This document shows positions 8,195 to 17,066 of a DNA stretch of 27,017 bases, piece by piece. The translations under genes were made by a program, and so were the position numbers. This stretch comes from Betaproteobacteria bacterium UBA2592 (GTDB taxonomy: Bacteria; Pseudomonadota; Gammaproteobacteria; Burkholderiales; Rhodocyclaceae). The first letter of the stretch is position 1; each line of letters starts with the position of its first letter. The stretch spans positions 1 to 27,017 of the forward strand of contig DDKS01000014.1 in NCBI GenBank assembly GCA_002340095.1, written 5' to 3'. The notes under the pieces were generated by a model. The model saw only the letters and a program-made list of their open reading frames with translations, made no database searches and was not told the origin of the DNA.

Positions 8195-8716
8195 TCAGAG
8201 AGGCCGGTTTTCATCCCGCTCCACTGGCTGGTACTGGGGCAGCAGCAGCAGCAGGCTGACCGGACCCCACAGCAGGGTGGAGATCAGGGGGGAAATGAAC
8301 TGGCTCCAGCCGGGGAAATCTCCGCCCGCCATGATGCGGAGCAGCAGCTGGACGGCCTGGGCCAGCAGCATCAGGGGCAGCACGTGCAGGGCCTGGGGCG
8401 ACAGGGGAAACCAGAGCATGCGTCGGGACAGGGCGGTGGCGCCGTAGGCCACCAGCACATAGGCCAGGGCGTGTTGGCCCAGGGCAGCACCATCGGCCAC
8501 GTCCATGGCGAGGCCGAGGGTGAAGGCCCAGCCCATGCCCACCTTGCGCCATTCCCGGACGTGCCAGAAACACAGGGTGAGCAGCACCCAGTCCGGCATG
8601 AACGGCCATTGCCGGGTGGGCAGCATGTTCAGCAGCAATGCCAGGAACAGGCTGAAGACGATGAACCAGGGCCGGACCGGTTGCAGGATGCGGGAAGATT
8701 TGTGCGTGCCTTGCAT
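8195..8716 (-). CDS. mreD: MreD, rod-shape membrane protein
   Basis: 173-aa hydrophobic protein with about five to six membrane segments, the usual size for MreD (about 160-175 aa). It belongs to the elongasome and links MreC and the wall synthases in the inner membrane. The sequence is poorly conserved across the family, so the call leans on size, hydrophobic pattern and position between mreC (3-nt gap) and mrdA (14-nt gap). The N-terminal motif RPWFIVFSLFLALLLN is a typical first helix. Confidence 0.92.
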   Translation of the reverse strand: MQGTHKSSRILQPVRPWFIVFSLFLALLLNMLPTRQWPFMPDWVLLTLCFWHVREWRKVGMGWAFTLGLAMDVADGAALGQHALAYVLVAYGATALSRRMLWFPLSPQALHVLPLMLLAQAVQLLLRIMAGGDFPGWSQFISPLISTLLWGPVSLLLLLPQYQPVERDENRPL

Positions 8717-8719
8717 GGC

Positions 8720-9637
8720 TCAGTTTCCCTGGGGGGCAGCCGCTGGCCGGCCCTTGGCCCGGGGCTTGTCCGGCAGGGGTTCCGGATGGGGGGGGTGCGG
8801 CGGGCGTGGATCGAGCACCATGACCACGCCGTGGCTTTCCACGGCGGCGGTGGGGGTTGCCACGATGCGAGCGAAGGCATAGGCGCTGTCCCGTTCCACA
8901 TGCGCCACCTGGGCGACCGGAAAACCGGGCAGATAGATGCCATCCAGGCCGGAAGTCACCAGCGTGTCGCCCACTTGCACGTCCGCATTGGCGGGGATGT
9001 ACTTGAGTTCGACCTGGCCGTTGCCGAGGCCGAAGACGACCGAGCGCTGGCCGGTGCGCAGGATCTGCACGGGCACGGCCTGCTGCTTGTCAGTGATCAG
9101 GGTGACTTCGGCGCTGAAGGGGAAGACCCGGGTGATCTGGCCGATGATGCCTTTCTCGTCGATCACCGGCTGGCCCGGTACCAGGTTCTGCTGCTGGCCC
9201 TTGTCCAGATAGACGCGACGGCTGAAGGGATCGCGGGCGGTATAGAGGATGCGTGCCGCCTGTCCGGCCGCCTTTTCTCGCGTCTGCAGGTTGAGCAACT
9301 GGCGCAGACGTTCGTTCTCGGCCTCCAGCTGGGCCAGGCGCAACAGGGCCGGAGCGGCTTCCAGCCGGGCAGCCTGGAGGGCCCGGTTTTCCGCCTCCAG
9401 GGTTTCCAGGGCGACGAAATATTCGGAGCCTTCGGTAAGCATACGCATCGGCGCCTGAGCCAGGCGCTGCAGCGGGTCGGTGACCAGGGAAATGCCCTGG
9501 CGGGCCGCATCCAGGGCGTGGAAACGCAGGTCGAGCACGAACAGGGCGATGGAGCAGGCGACGTAGAAGCTCAGCAGCGCCAGCGGTGCTGGTCCGCGCT
9601 TGAAGAACGGGGGAGGAGCGTGGTCCAGGGCGGCCAC
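8720..9637 (-). CDS. mreC: MreC, rod-shape periplasmic scaffold
   Basis: 305-aa bitopic protein: a short cytoplasmic start (APPPFFKRGPAPL), one membrane helix (about 18-37), a coiled coil rich in Leu/Glu (about 68-112) and the paired beta-barrel domain with VVFGLGNGQVELKYIP and TSGLDGIYLPGFPVA. The C-terminal 40 residues are Pro-rich and look disordered. MreC scaffolds PBP2/RodA in the periplasm. The start is a GTG (9637) with no Shine-Dalgarno motif; the sequence just upstream is pyrimidine-rich on the coding strand. It is 83 bp from mreB, a gap carrying a 12-bp repeat and hairpin, and 3 bp from mreD. Confidence 0.93.
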   Translation of the reverse strand: MAALDHAPPPFFKRGPAPLALLSFYVACSIALFVLDLRFHALDAARQGISLVTDPLQRLAQAPMRMLTEGSEYFVALETLEAENRALQAARLEAAPALLRLAQLEAENERLRQLLNLQTREKAAGQAARILYTARDPFSRRVYLDKGQQQNLVPGQPVIDEKGIIGQITRVFPFSAEVTLITDKQQAVPVQILRTGQRSVVFGLGNGQVELKYIPANADVQVGDTLVTSGLDGIYLPGFPVAQVAHVERDSAYAFARIVATPTAAVESHGVVMVLDPRPPHPPHPEPLPDKPRAKGRPAAAPQGN

Positions 9638-9674
9638 GGGAGGTCAGTCCGGTCGGGGGGCGAGAAGGAGGGGA

Positions 9675-9710
9675 GCCCGGGCCATGCTAGAGCGGATCGC
9701 CCGGGCCATG
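9675..9710. repeat. 12-bp direct repeat forming a possible hairpin in the mreB-mreC gap
   Basis: GCCCGGGCCATG occurs at 9675-9686 and again at 9699-9710. Because GCCCGGGC is self-complementary, the two copies can pair as an 8-bp all-G/C stem with a 16-nt loop in the mre transcript. There is no T-tract. Position between mreB and mreC suggests attenuation or mRNA processing, which is inference. Confidence 0.5.
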
Positions 9711-9720
9711 TCCTGCGGTC

Positions 9721-10764
<1,044 letters not shown>

Positions 10765-10924
10765 TCTGTGTTAATCCTGCTTGGGGATGCGGCAAGTAAA
10801 GCTTTTATGATACCTTATAACGCTTTAGCGCATAAGACTTTTTGCGTTGCAGCACCGCTGCCGGAAGCGCCTGATGCGCTCTTGTTCCGTCAATCCGAAT
10901 TCCGAATTTTTCCGAGAGAGCCCC
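10765..10924. promoter_or_regulatory. Divergent mreB / gatC promoter region
   Basis: The 160 bp between the divergent starts contain a patch (about 10797-10835) clearly richer in A/T than the surroundings. It includes -10-like hexamers on the minus strand (TATAAG and TATCAT) and on the plus strand (TATGAT at 10806-10811). Inverted arms TAAAGC and GCTTTA flank the patch. No matching -35 elements at good spacing could be picked, so exact start sites are not assigned. Confidence 0.45.
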
Positions 10925-11224
10925 ATGTCGCTGACCCTGCCCGAGGTAAAACGCATTGCCCATCTGGCCCGCATCGAGATCAGCGAGGCGGAGGCCGAGG
11001 CTTCCCGCGACCAGCTGAACGGCATCTTTTCCCTGATCGAAGCCATGCAGGCGGTGGATGCCGCCGGTGTCGAGCCCATGGCCCATGCCCAGGATGTCTG
11101 CCAGCGCCTGCGCGAGGACCGGGTCACCCACCTGGACCCCCAGGGCTCCCTGCGCGACCAGTTTCAGGCGGTGGCCCCGGAAACCGAAGCCGGCCTCTAC
11201 CTGGTTCCCAAAGTCATCGAATGA
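10925..11224 (+). CDS. gatC: GatC, Asp/Glu-tRNA amidotransferase subunit C
   Basis: 99-aa protein of normal GatC length. The start MSLTLPEVKRIAHLARIE is the standard family N-terminus, and DLLxxQF-like ends are replaced here by SLRDQFQAVAPETEAGLYLVPKVIE, read in parts at 76-99. GatC wraps GatA and GatB and stabilises the heterotrimer that converts misacylated Asp-tRNA(Asn) and/or Glu-tRNA(Gln). Start fixed at 10925 by homology; the ribosome-binding site (GAGAGAG) is modest. Its stop overlaps an ATG (ATGA, 11221-11224) that opens a 10-codon frame reaching almost to gatA. Confidence 0.96.
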   Translation: MSLTLPEVKRIAHLARIEISEAEAEASRDQLNGIFSLIEAMQAVDAAGVEPMAHAQDVCQRLREDRVTHLDPQGSLRDQFQAVAPETEAGLYLVPKVIE

Positions 11225-11253
11225 AAAGGAGCGGGCGCTCCGTGCCCGCCTAG
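11221..11253 (+). other. Possible 10-codon linking frame and hairpin between gatC and gatA
   Basis: ATG at 11221 overlaps the gatC TGA and reads MKRSGRSVPA before TAG (11251-11253), 3 nt ahead of the gatA ATG. The same bases include AAAGGAG and the inverted repeat GCGGGC/GCCCGC. gatA has no Shine-Dalgarno close to its ATG, so ribosomes ending here could restart at gatA. This is a positional argument only. Confidence 0.25.
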
Positions 11254-11256
11254 ACC

Positions 11257-12717
11257 ATGATTCACGCCAGTCTCAAAGAACTCGCGGCGGCCCTGGCCGC
11301 CAAGTCCATCTCCAGTGTCGAACTCACCCGGCTCTACCTGGACCGGATTGCCCGCCTAAATCCCGGTCTGAACGCCTTCATCACGGTGGACGAGGAGAAG
11401 AGCCTTGCCGCCGCCCGGGCTGCCGATGCCCGTATCGTTGCCGGCCAGGCCGGACCCCTCACCGGCATTCCCATCGCCCAGAAGGACATCTTCTGCGCCG
11501 CCGGCTGGCGCACCACCTGCGGCTCGAAGATGCTGGAAAACTTCGTTTCCCCCTACGATGCCACGGTGATCGTCAAGCTGGAGCAGGAAGCCGGCATGGT
11601 CTCCCTGGGCAAGGTGAACATGGACGAATTCGCCATGGGCTCCTCCAACGAAACCTCCTGGTTCGGCCCGGTGCAGAATCCCTGGGACCGGACCCGGGTG
11701 CCCGGCGGCTCTTCCGGCGGTTCCGCCGCGGCAGTGGCCGCGGCCCTGGCGCCGGTGGCGACCGGTACCGATACCGGCGGCTCGATCCGTCAGCCGGCCG
11801 CCCTGTGCAATCTGACTGGCCTCAAGCCCACCTACGGCGTGGTGTCCCGCTACGGCATGATTGCCTTCGCCTCTTCCCTCGACCAGGCCGGCCCCATGGC
11901 CCGTTCCGCCGAGGACTGCGCCCTGATGCTGAGCGCCATGGCCGGCTTCGACGAGAAGGACTCCACCAGCCTGGAGCGCCCCGCCGAGGACTACAGCCGC
12001 TGCCTGGGCCAGCCCTTGAAGGGTCTGAAGATCGGCCTGCCCAAGGAATTCTTCGGCGAAGGTTGCGGCGCCGAGGTGATGGCCGCCGTTCAGGCCGCCA
12101 TCGAGGAATACCAGCGCCTGGGCGCCGAGATGGTGGAAGTGAGCCTGCCCAATTCGCATCTTTCCGTGCCTGCCTATTACGTGATCGCCCCGGCCGAGGC
12201 CAGTTCCAACCTGTCCCGCTTCGACGGAGTGCGCTACGGTTATCGGGCACCCGAGTACAGCGACCTGAACGACATGTACGCCAAGACCCGGGCCCAGGGT
12301 TTTGGCGCCGAGGTGAAGCGCCGCATCCTGATCGGCACCTACGTGCTCTCCCACGGTTACTACGACGCCTACTACCTGCAGGCCCAGCGCATCCGCCGTC
12401 TGATCGCCAACGACTTCGTCGAGGCCTTCAAAGAGTGTGACGTGATCCTCGGGCCCACCAGTCCCTCCACTGCCTTCAGGCAGGGCGAGAAGGCCGCCGA
12501 TCCGGTGCAGATGTACCTTTCCGACATCTACACCATCGCCGTTAACCTGGCCGGGCTGCCGGGCATGTCGCTGCCCTGCGGTTTCGACAGCCAGGGCCTG
12601 CCCATCGGCATGCAGCTGATCGGCAACTACTTCGACGAAGCGCGCCTCCTCAACGTGGCCCACGGCTACCAGCAGGCCACCGACTGGCACCGGCGCACCC
12701 CGGCGGGTCTGGAGTAA
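11257..12717 (+). CDS. gatA: GatA, Asp/Glu-tRNA amidotransferase amidase subunit
   Basis: 486-aa amidase-signature enzyme that releases ammonia from Gln or Asn and channels it to GatB. The Ser-cisSer-Lys triad is visible: K76 (IAQKDIF), S152 (PGGSSGGSAAA) and S176 (TGGSIRQPA), with the 24-residue Ser-Ser spacing usual for the family. Full length. It starts 32 bp after gatC and ends 3 bp before a small lipoprotein gene. The ATG lacks a nearby ribosome-binding site, so coupling to gatC translation is likely. Whether the in vivo product is Asn-tRNA, Gln-tRNA or both depends on synthetases outside this window. Confidence 0.97.
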   Translation: MIHASLKELAAALAAKSISSVELTRLYLDRIARLNPGLNAFITVDEEKSLAAARAADARIVAGQAGPLTGIPIAQKDIFCAAGWRTTCGSKMLENFVSPYDATVIVKLEQEAGMVSLGKVNMDEFAMGSSNETSWFGPVQNPWDRTRVPGGSSGGSAAAVAAALAPVATGTDTGGSIRQPAALCNLTGLKPTYGVVSRYGMIAFASSLDQAGPMARSAEDCALMLSAMAGFDEKDSTSLERPAEDYSRCLGQPLKGLKIGLPKEFFGEGCGAEVMAAVQAAIEEYQRLGAEMVEVSLPNSHLSVPAYYVIAPAEASSNLSRFDGVRYGYRAPEYSDLNDMYAKTRAQGFGAEVKRRILIGTYVLSHGYYDAYYLQAQRIRRLIANDFVEAFKECDVILGPTSPSTAFRQGEKAADPVQMYLSDIYTIAVNLAGLPGMSLPCGFDSQGLPIGMQLIGNYFDEARLLNVAHGYQQATDWHRRTPAGLE

Positions 12718-12720
12718 GCC

Positions 12721-13236
12721 TTGGTCGCAGTGCATAAGGCAGCCTGGCTGCTGTTGCTCCTGCTGGCGGCCTGTGCCCAGCAACCGCCCGCTCCCGAGCC
12801 GGAGCCCGCTCCCGAGCCAGCGGTGGAGCGCAAGATGGAGTCCCAGCCCCTGAAGTATCTCAAGGGCCGCACCCTCAAGCCCCAGCCCACCCGGCCCCTC
12901 GATGTGCGCTCCCGCTGCACGCACCGGGATGCGGTGGGAACCCGCACCAGCCTCAACCTGCAGGTAAAGCAGGCCGAGGTGAAGGTCTTCGACGCCCGGG
13001 TCGACATCCCCAAGCGGGGCGCCTGCCGCTTCAACCTCAAGGATTTCCGGCAGGTGGCCACCCTGCCCAACGTGCTGCTGGAGGCGAAGAATGGCTCCGG
13101 CTGTTCCGTGCGCATGTGGGAACAGGGGCCCCGGGTCACCATCGCCTTCAACAATTGTCCGGCCGCCTGCGAAGGGCAGGCCTTTGATTATCTCTGGCCG
13201 ATCATGGTGGAAGCCAAGTCCGGCCGCTGTTTCTGA
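12721..13236 (+). CDS. Unknown Cys-rich lipoprotein inserted between gatA and gatB
   Basis: 171 aa. A TTG start at 12721 is preferred over GTG 12730 because GGAG at 12711-12714 (inside the end of gatA) sits 6 nt before it. The signal peptide ends in LLAAC with lipidated C18, followed by a Pro/Glu linker of PEPEPA type (about 21-34) and a 130-aa domain. The mature part has six more Cys (66, 102, 128, 146, 150, 170), an even number that suggests three disulfides, so an exported folded domain. I recognise no family. No mechanistic link to tRNA amidation is apparent; it probably rides on the gat transcript. It ends 11 bp before the preferred gatB start. Confidence 0.85.
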   Translation: MVAVHKAAWLLLLLLAACAQQPPAPEPEPAPEPAVERKMESQPLKYLKGRTLKPQPTRPLDVRSRCTHRDAVGTRTSLNLQVKQAEVKVFDARVDIPKRGACRFNLKDFRQVATLPNVLLEAKNGSGCSVRMWEQGPRVTIAFNNCPAACEGQAFDYLWPIMVEAKSGRCF

Positions 13237-13247
13237 CGGGAATGAAC

Positions 13248-14699
13248 ATGAGTCAGTGGGAAGTTGTGATCGGTATCGAGACCCACGTGCAGCTGGCAAC
13301 GGCCTCCAAGATCTTTTCGGGGGCCTCCACCGCCTTCGGCGCGGCGCCCAACACCCAGGCCTCCCCGGTGGATCTGGCCCTGCCCGGAGTGCTGCCGGTC
13401 CTGAACCGGAAGGCGGTCGAGTGTGCCATCCGTTTCGGCCTCGCCGTGGATGCCACGGTGGCCGGGAAGTCGGTCTTTGCCCGCAAGAACTACTTCTACC
13501 CGGACCTGCCCAAGGGCTACCAGATCAGCCAGTTCGAGCTGCCGGTGGTCCAGGGCGGCCATGTGACCATCGCCGTGGGCCAGGGCGACAAGGCTTACGA
13601 GAAGCGGATCAACCTGACCCGGGCTCACCTGGAAGAAGATGCGGGCAAGTCCCTGCACGAGGATTTCCACGGCAGGACCGGCATCGACCTGAACCGGGCC
13701 GGCACGCCGCTGCTGGAGATCGTCACCGAACCCGACATGCGTTCCGCCGACGAGGCCGTGGCCTACGCCAAAGCCTTGCACGCGCTGGTGCGCTGGATCG
13801 GCATCTGCGACGGCAACATGCAGGAAGGATCCTTCCGCTGCGATGCCAACGTGTCCGTGCACAAGCCGGGCACCCCCTTCGGCACCCGTCGGGAAATCAA
13901 GAACCTGAACTCCTTCCGTTTCCTCAAGGAAGCCATCGAGTACGAGGTTCGCTGGCAGATCGAGACCCTCGAAGACGGCGGCAAGATTCAGCAGGCCACG
14001 GTACTGTTCGACCCGGCCACCGGGGAAACCCGGGCCATGCGCAGCAAGGAAGACGCCCACGACTACCGCTATTTCCCCGATCCCGACCTCTTGCCCCTGG
14101 TGATCTCCCCCGAGTGGATCGACCGCACCCGGGCCGACCTGCCCGAGCTGCCGCAGGCCAAGAAGCAGCGCTTCATGGCCGAGTACGGCCTGTCTTCCTA
14201 CGATGCCACGACGCTCACGGCTTCCTTGGAAACGGCCGACTATTTCGAGGCCACCGTGGCCGTGGCCGGCAAGGCCAGCGCCAAGCCCTGCGCCAACTGG
14301 GTGATGGTGGATCTGGCGGCCCGGCTCAACAAGGAAGGGCTGGAGATCGGTCAGTCGCCGGTGAGCGCCGCCCAGCTGGGCGGCCTGGTGGCCCGCATCG
14401 CCGACAACACCATCTCCAACGCCATCGCCAAGAAGGTGTTCGAGGCCCTGTGGGCCGGTGAGGGTGTCAGCGCCGACGCGATCATCGAGCAGCAGGGGCT
14501 GAAGCAGATCACCGACACGGGCGCCATCGAGAAGCTCGTGGATGAGGTGCTGGCGGCCAATCCTGCCAATGTGGCCGAGTTCAAGGCGGGCAAGGAGAAG
14601 GCCTTCAATGCCCTGGTCGGTCAGGTGATGAAGGCCACCAAGGGCAAGGCCAACCCCCAGCAGGTAAACGACCTGCTGCGGCAGAAACTGGCGGGCTGA
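13248..14699 (+). CDS. gatB: GatB, Asp/Glu-tRNA amidotransferase subunit B
   Basis: 483 aa, usual length. The N-terminal kinase-like cradle begins WEVVIGIETHVQL and contains NLNRAGTPLLEIVTEPD and the KDYRYFPDPDLLPL-type block (here DAHDYRYFPDPDLLPL); the helical and YqeY-like tail domains follow (about 300-483). GatB phosphorylates the misacylated tRNA end and completes amidation with ammonia from GatA. Two ATGs are in frame (13242, 13248); a GACGGGA motif touches the first but is about 6 nt from the second, favouring 13248. Last gene of the gatC-gatA-lipoprotein-gatB run. Confidence 0.96.
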   Translation: MSQWEVVIGIETHVQLATASKIFSGASTAFGAAPNTQASPVDLALPGVLPVLNRKAVECAIRFGLAVDATVAGKSVFARKNYFYPDLPKGYQISQFELPVVQGGHVTIAVGQGDKAYEKRINLTRAHLEEDAGKSLHEDFHGRTGIDLNRAGTPLLEIVTEPDMRSADEAVAYAKALHALVRWIGICDGNMQEGSFRCDANVSVHKPGTPFGTRREIKNLNSFRFLKEAIEYEVRWQIETLEDGGKIQQATVLFDPATGETRAMRSKEDAHDYRYFPDPDLLPLVISPEWIDRTRADLPELPQAKKQRFMAEYGLSSYDATTLTASLETADYFEATVAVAGKASAKPCANWVMVDLAARLNKEGLEIGQSPVSAAQLGGLVARIADNTISNAIAKKVFEALWAGEGVSADAIIEQQGLKQITDTGAIEKLVDEVLAANPANVAEFKAGKEKAFNALVGQVMKATKGKANPQQVNDLLRQKLAG

Positions 14700-14712
14700 A
14701 ACGGGCGTGGCG

Positions 14713-14732
14713 GGCCGGGGCAGGCCCCGGCC
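14713..14732. terminator. Strong GC hairpin between convergent gatB and DUF4124 gene
   Basis: GGCCGGGGC and GCCCCGGCC form a perfect 9-bp inverted repeat with a 2-nt centre (in practice an 8-bp stem with a CAGG loop), in the 36-bp gap where two genes converge. No T-tract follows on either strand, so it may work as a bidirectional block or 3' end stabiliser. Confidence 0.5.
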
Positions 14733-14735
14733 TGA

Positions 14736-15377
14736 CTAGCGGCGCGGGCGGCGGGAGAGTTCGATGTAGCGGCGCCGGTCTTCGGCGTATTTCGACTTGA
14801 TCAGCTCCAGCTCCCGCTTCTTGGCGTCCACCAGTTCGGTCTGGGCCTTGATTTCCGCATCCTCGTCGCGCAGTCCCTTGGCGACTTCGGGGGGCAGGGG
14901 CCGGTTCGGGTAGAACTCGGCCTCGTTCTCGAACTTCTTGCGGCGTTTCCGGGCTTCGGCAATCTTCGCCTCGGCCGCAGTGATGGCGGCGGTCACTTCG
15001 GTTTCCGCCCGGGCCTGCATCCGGTCCACATCCTCCAGGCTCGAATAGGTCTCCAGCAGGGCCTGGTCCTTGCGGCGCTGCTCCCGGGCCTGGGCTTCCA
15101 TCTGCTTGGCCTGGCGGGCCATTTCCGCCTGGGCTGCCTTTTCTTCCGGCGTCAGGGGGCGGCCGACTTCCCGGATCAGCACGCCCTGGCGGTTGAACAC
15201 CCGGTAGGGCAGACCGGAGCACTGGGGCGGCAGCAGATCGCCGCAGGCCCGCCGGCCGGTCGCGTCCGTGCAGCAGTAGAAGGAACCGGCGGGCGTGGCT
15301 TCCTGGGCCAGGCCCGCTGTGGCCAGGCCCGCCAGCAGCAGGGCGGCCAGGTGGCGGTTAGTTGCGGCCGACACCAT
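14736..15377 (-). CDS. DUF4124-type exported coiled-coil protein
   Basis: 213 aa. A signal peptide (about 1-24, cleaved near GLAQE) precedes a DUF4124-like segment (about 32-72: FYCCTDATGRRACGD...GVLIREV), in which four Cys and a Gly-rich turn are conserved. The rest (about 77-205) is a highly charged Lys/Glu/Arg coiled coil, ending in a basic tail RRPRR. It is a periplasmic protein of unknown function, common in betaproteobacteria. ATG 15377 lies inside the last codons of pyrE (20-bp overlap) and has GGAG 5 nt upstream, so it is probably the second gene of a pyrE transcript. Confidence 0.85.
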   Translation of the reverse strand: MVSAATNRHLAALLLAGLATAGLAQEATPAGSFYCCTDATGRRACGDLLPPQCSGLPYRVFNRQGVLIREVGRPLTPEEKAAQAEMARQAKQMEAQAREQRRKDQALLETYSSLEDVDRMQARAETEVTAAITAAEAKIAEARKRRKKFENEAEFYPNRPLPPEVAKGLRDEDAEIKAQTELVDAKKRELELIKSKYAEDRRRYIELSRRPRR

Positions 15378-16002
15378 ACTGGCTCCGGTAGGCGGCGACG
15401 GCTTCCCGGTAGGCGGCCAGTTCGGGGTGGCCCTGCAGATATCCCATCAGGTGCTCCAGGGTGGCCACGGCCAGCACCGGCAGGCCGTAGTCCCGCTCCA
15501 CCTCCTGCACTGCCGACAGGTGGCCCAGGCCTCGTTCCATACGGTCCAGGGCGATGGCCACGCCGGCCGGTTCGGCGCCGGCAGCGCGGATCAGTTCCAC
15601 GGATTCCCGCACCGAGGTGCCGGCGGAGATGACGTCATCGACGATCAGGACCCGGCCCTGTAGCGGGGCGCCCACCAGGGTGCCGCCTTCGCCGTGGTCT
15701 TTGGCTTCCTTGCGGTTGAAGGCGAACGGCAGGTTGCGTCCTTCCGTCGCCAGGGCCATGGCGATGCCCGTGACCAGCGGGATGCCCTTGTAGGCGGGGC
15801 CGAACAGCATGTCGAACTGCAGGCCGCTGGCCTGGATGGAGCGGGCATAGAAGCGGCTCAGCTTCACCATGGAGTCGCCATCGTTGAACAAGCCAGCATT
15901 GAAAAAGTAGGGGGACAGGCGCCCTGCCTTGGTCTTGAACTCCCCGAAACGCAGCACCTGGCGCGCGACGGCGAATTCGATGAATTCCTGACGAAAATCC
16001 AT
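15358..16002 (-). CDS. pyrE: Orotate phosphoribosyltransferase
   Basis: 214 aa from ATG 16002, matching E. coli PyrE (213 aa) end to end. It transfers the ribose-phosphate of PRPP to orotate in pyrimidine synthesis. The catalytic loop FNRKEAKDHGEGG (96-107, K98/K101/H103) and the PRPP-binding motif VLIVDDVISAGTS (118-130) are intact, as is RFGEF...SPYFFNAG near the N-terminus. An upstream ATG at 16041 adds 13 residues absent from the family, and the ribosome-binding site (CCGGAA) fits 16002. It overlaps the DUF4124 gene downstream and is divergent from xth. Confidence 0.97.
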   Translation of the reverse strand: MDFRQEFIEFAVARQVLRFGEFKTKAGRLSPYFFNAGLFNDGDSMVKLSRFYARSIQASGLQFDMLFGPAYKGIPLVTGIAMALATEGRNLPFAFNRKEAKDHGEGGTLVGAPLQGRVLIVDDVISAGTSVRESVELIRAAGAEPAGVAIALDRMERGLGHLSAVQEVERDYGLPVLAVATLEHLMGYLQGHPELAAYREAVAAYRSQYGVGRN

Positions 16003-16041
16003 GGTTCCGGCTAAATCCGCTTGGTGTGGATGCAAGCTCAC

Positions 16042-16150
16042 ATGTTACGCATCATCCCTTGCAAGCTCAACGGCATTCGCAGGGCCGCGGCAGCCCTGTG
16101 GGCAGGGCGGAGCCGTCCGGTTTGGCAAGCGCGGGGCCGGGCGGTTATGC
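16042..16150 (+). pseudogene. Likely decayed extra copy of the 5' end of xth
   Basis: Between pyrE and xth an ATG at 16042 begins MLRIIPCKLNGIRRAAA. Compared with the intact xth start (MRIVSANLNGIRSATA) it keeps RI and LNGIR at the same spacing, plus several Ala. Slightly further on, QARGRAV faintly recalls QASGADV. The similarity fades after about 35 codons and none of the catalytic residues beyond the first motif remain. It could be the remnant of a tandem duplication or of a second exonuclease III gene. The right end is approximate. Confidence 0.4.
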
Positions 16151-16199
16151 TTCGCCTCCCTGTTGAATCCGGGCCAGGCGAACCGTGGCCTCATCCATC

Positions 16200-16973
16200 A
16201 TGCGCATCGTTTCCGCCAACCTCAATGGCATCCGCTCAGCCACGGCCAAGGGTTTTTTCGACTGGCTTCAGGCTTCCGGGGCCGATGTCCTTTGCGTTCA
16301 GGAACTCAAGGCCCAGGCGGCCGACCTGACCCCCGGGATGCAGGCGCCCGCCGGCTACCAGGGCTTCTTTCACTATGCCGGAAAGAAGGGCTATTCCGGC
16401 GTAGGCATCTACTGCCGGCGCCAGCCGGACCGGGTGCTGTCCGGCATCGGCCATCCGGATTTCGATGCGGAAGGGCGCTTCATCCGGGCTGACTTCGGTT
16501 CCTTGTCGGTGATCTCCCTCTACGTTCCTTCCGGTTCTTCGTCACCGGAGCGGCAGGAGGCCAAGTTTGCTTTCCTGGATGAATTGATGCCGGTGATGGA
16601 TGCCCTGCGCCAGGAGGAGGGACGCGACTTCATCGTTTGCGGCGACTGGAACATCGCCCACCAGCCCATCGACCTGAAGAACTGGAAGGGCAACCAAAAA
16701 AATTCCGGCTTCCTGCCCGAGGAGCGGGAGTGGCTGACCCGGCTCTACGCCAGCGGTTGGGTGGATGTGTATCGCCGCCTTCTGCCCGGAGTCGGGGAGG
16801 AGGGTTATACCTGGTGGAGCAACCGGGGCCAGGCCTATGCCCGGAACGTGGGCTGGCGCATCGACCTGCAGGTGGCAACGCCGGAGGTGGCGTCCCGGGC
16901 GGTGGCGGCCCAGGTCTACAAGGAGCGCCGGTTTTCCGATCACGCGCCCCTGTGCATCGATTACGAACTGTGA
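16200..16973 (+). CDS. xth: Exonuclease III / AP endonuclease
   Basis: 257 aa, usual ExoIII length. It is a Mg-dependent nuclease of base-excision repair that cuts abasic sites and removes 3' blocks. Family residues are visible: N7/N9 (ANLNGIR), E35 (CVQELK), Y108 (SLYVPSG), D149/N151 (CGDWNIAH), D222 (WRIDL) and D247/H248 (FSDHAPL). The start at 16200 is fixed by homology; a GTG 15 bp upstream is possible but would add non-family residues. No strong ribosome-binding site. A single gene, followed by a G/C hairpin. Confidence 0.95.
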   Translation: MRIVSANLNGIRSATAKGFFDWLQASGADVLCVQELKAQAADLTPGMQAPAGYQGFFHYAGKKGYSGVGIYCRRQPDRVLSGIGHPDFDAEGRFIRADFGSLSVISLYVPSGSSSPERQEAKFAFLDELMPVMDALRQEEGRDFIVCGDWNIAHQPIDLKNWKGNQKNSGFLPEEREWLTRLYASGWVDVYRRLLPGVGEEGYTWWSNRGQAYARNVGWRIDLQVATPEVASRAVAAQVYKERRFSDHAPLCIDYEL

Positions 16974-16990
16974 GCCCGGCGGCGCCGGGC
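16974..16990 (+). terminator. GC hairpin after xth
   Basis: GCCCGGC-GGC-GCCGGGC begins at the first base after the xth stop: a perfect 7-bp stem with a 3-nt loop. No T-tract follows, so termination efficiency is uncertain. Confidence 0.45.
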
Positions 16991-16998
16991 GCATTGCC

Positions 16999-17027
16999 TT
17001 GCCGTCCCATAAAAGCTAACCTGTAAC
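16999..17027 (+). promoter_or_regulatory. Possible sigma-70-like promoter of the yqjD-type cluster
   Basis: TTGCCG at 16999-17004 and TGTAAC at 17022-17027 are separated by 17 bp, each matching 4 of 6 consensus bases. They lie about 40 bp before the DUF883 gene, after the xth hairpin. The E. coli counterparts are stationary-phase induced, but nothing here identifies the sigma factor. Confidence 0.3.
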
Positions 17028-17066
17028 CGTTTCCCATCCATCATTCATCAAACAACGAGGTTCGCC

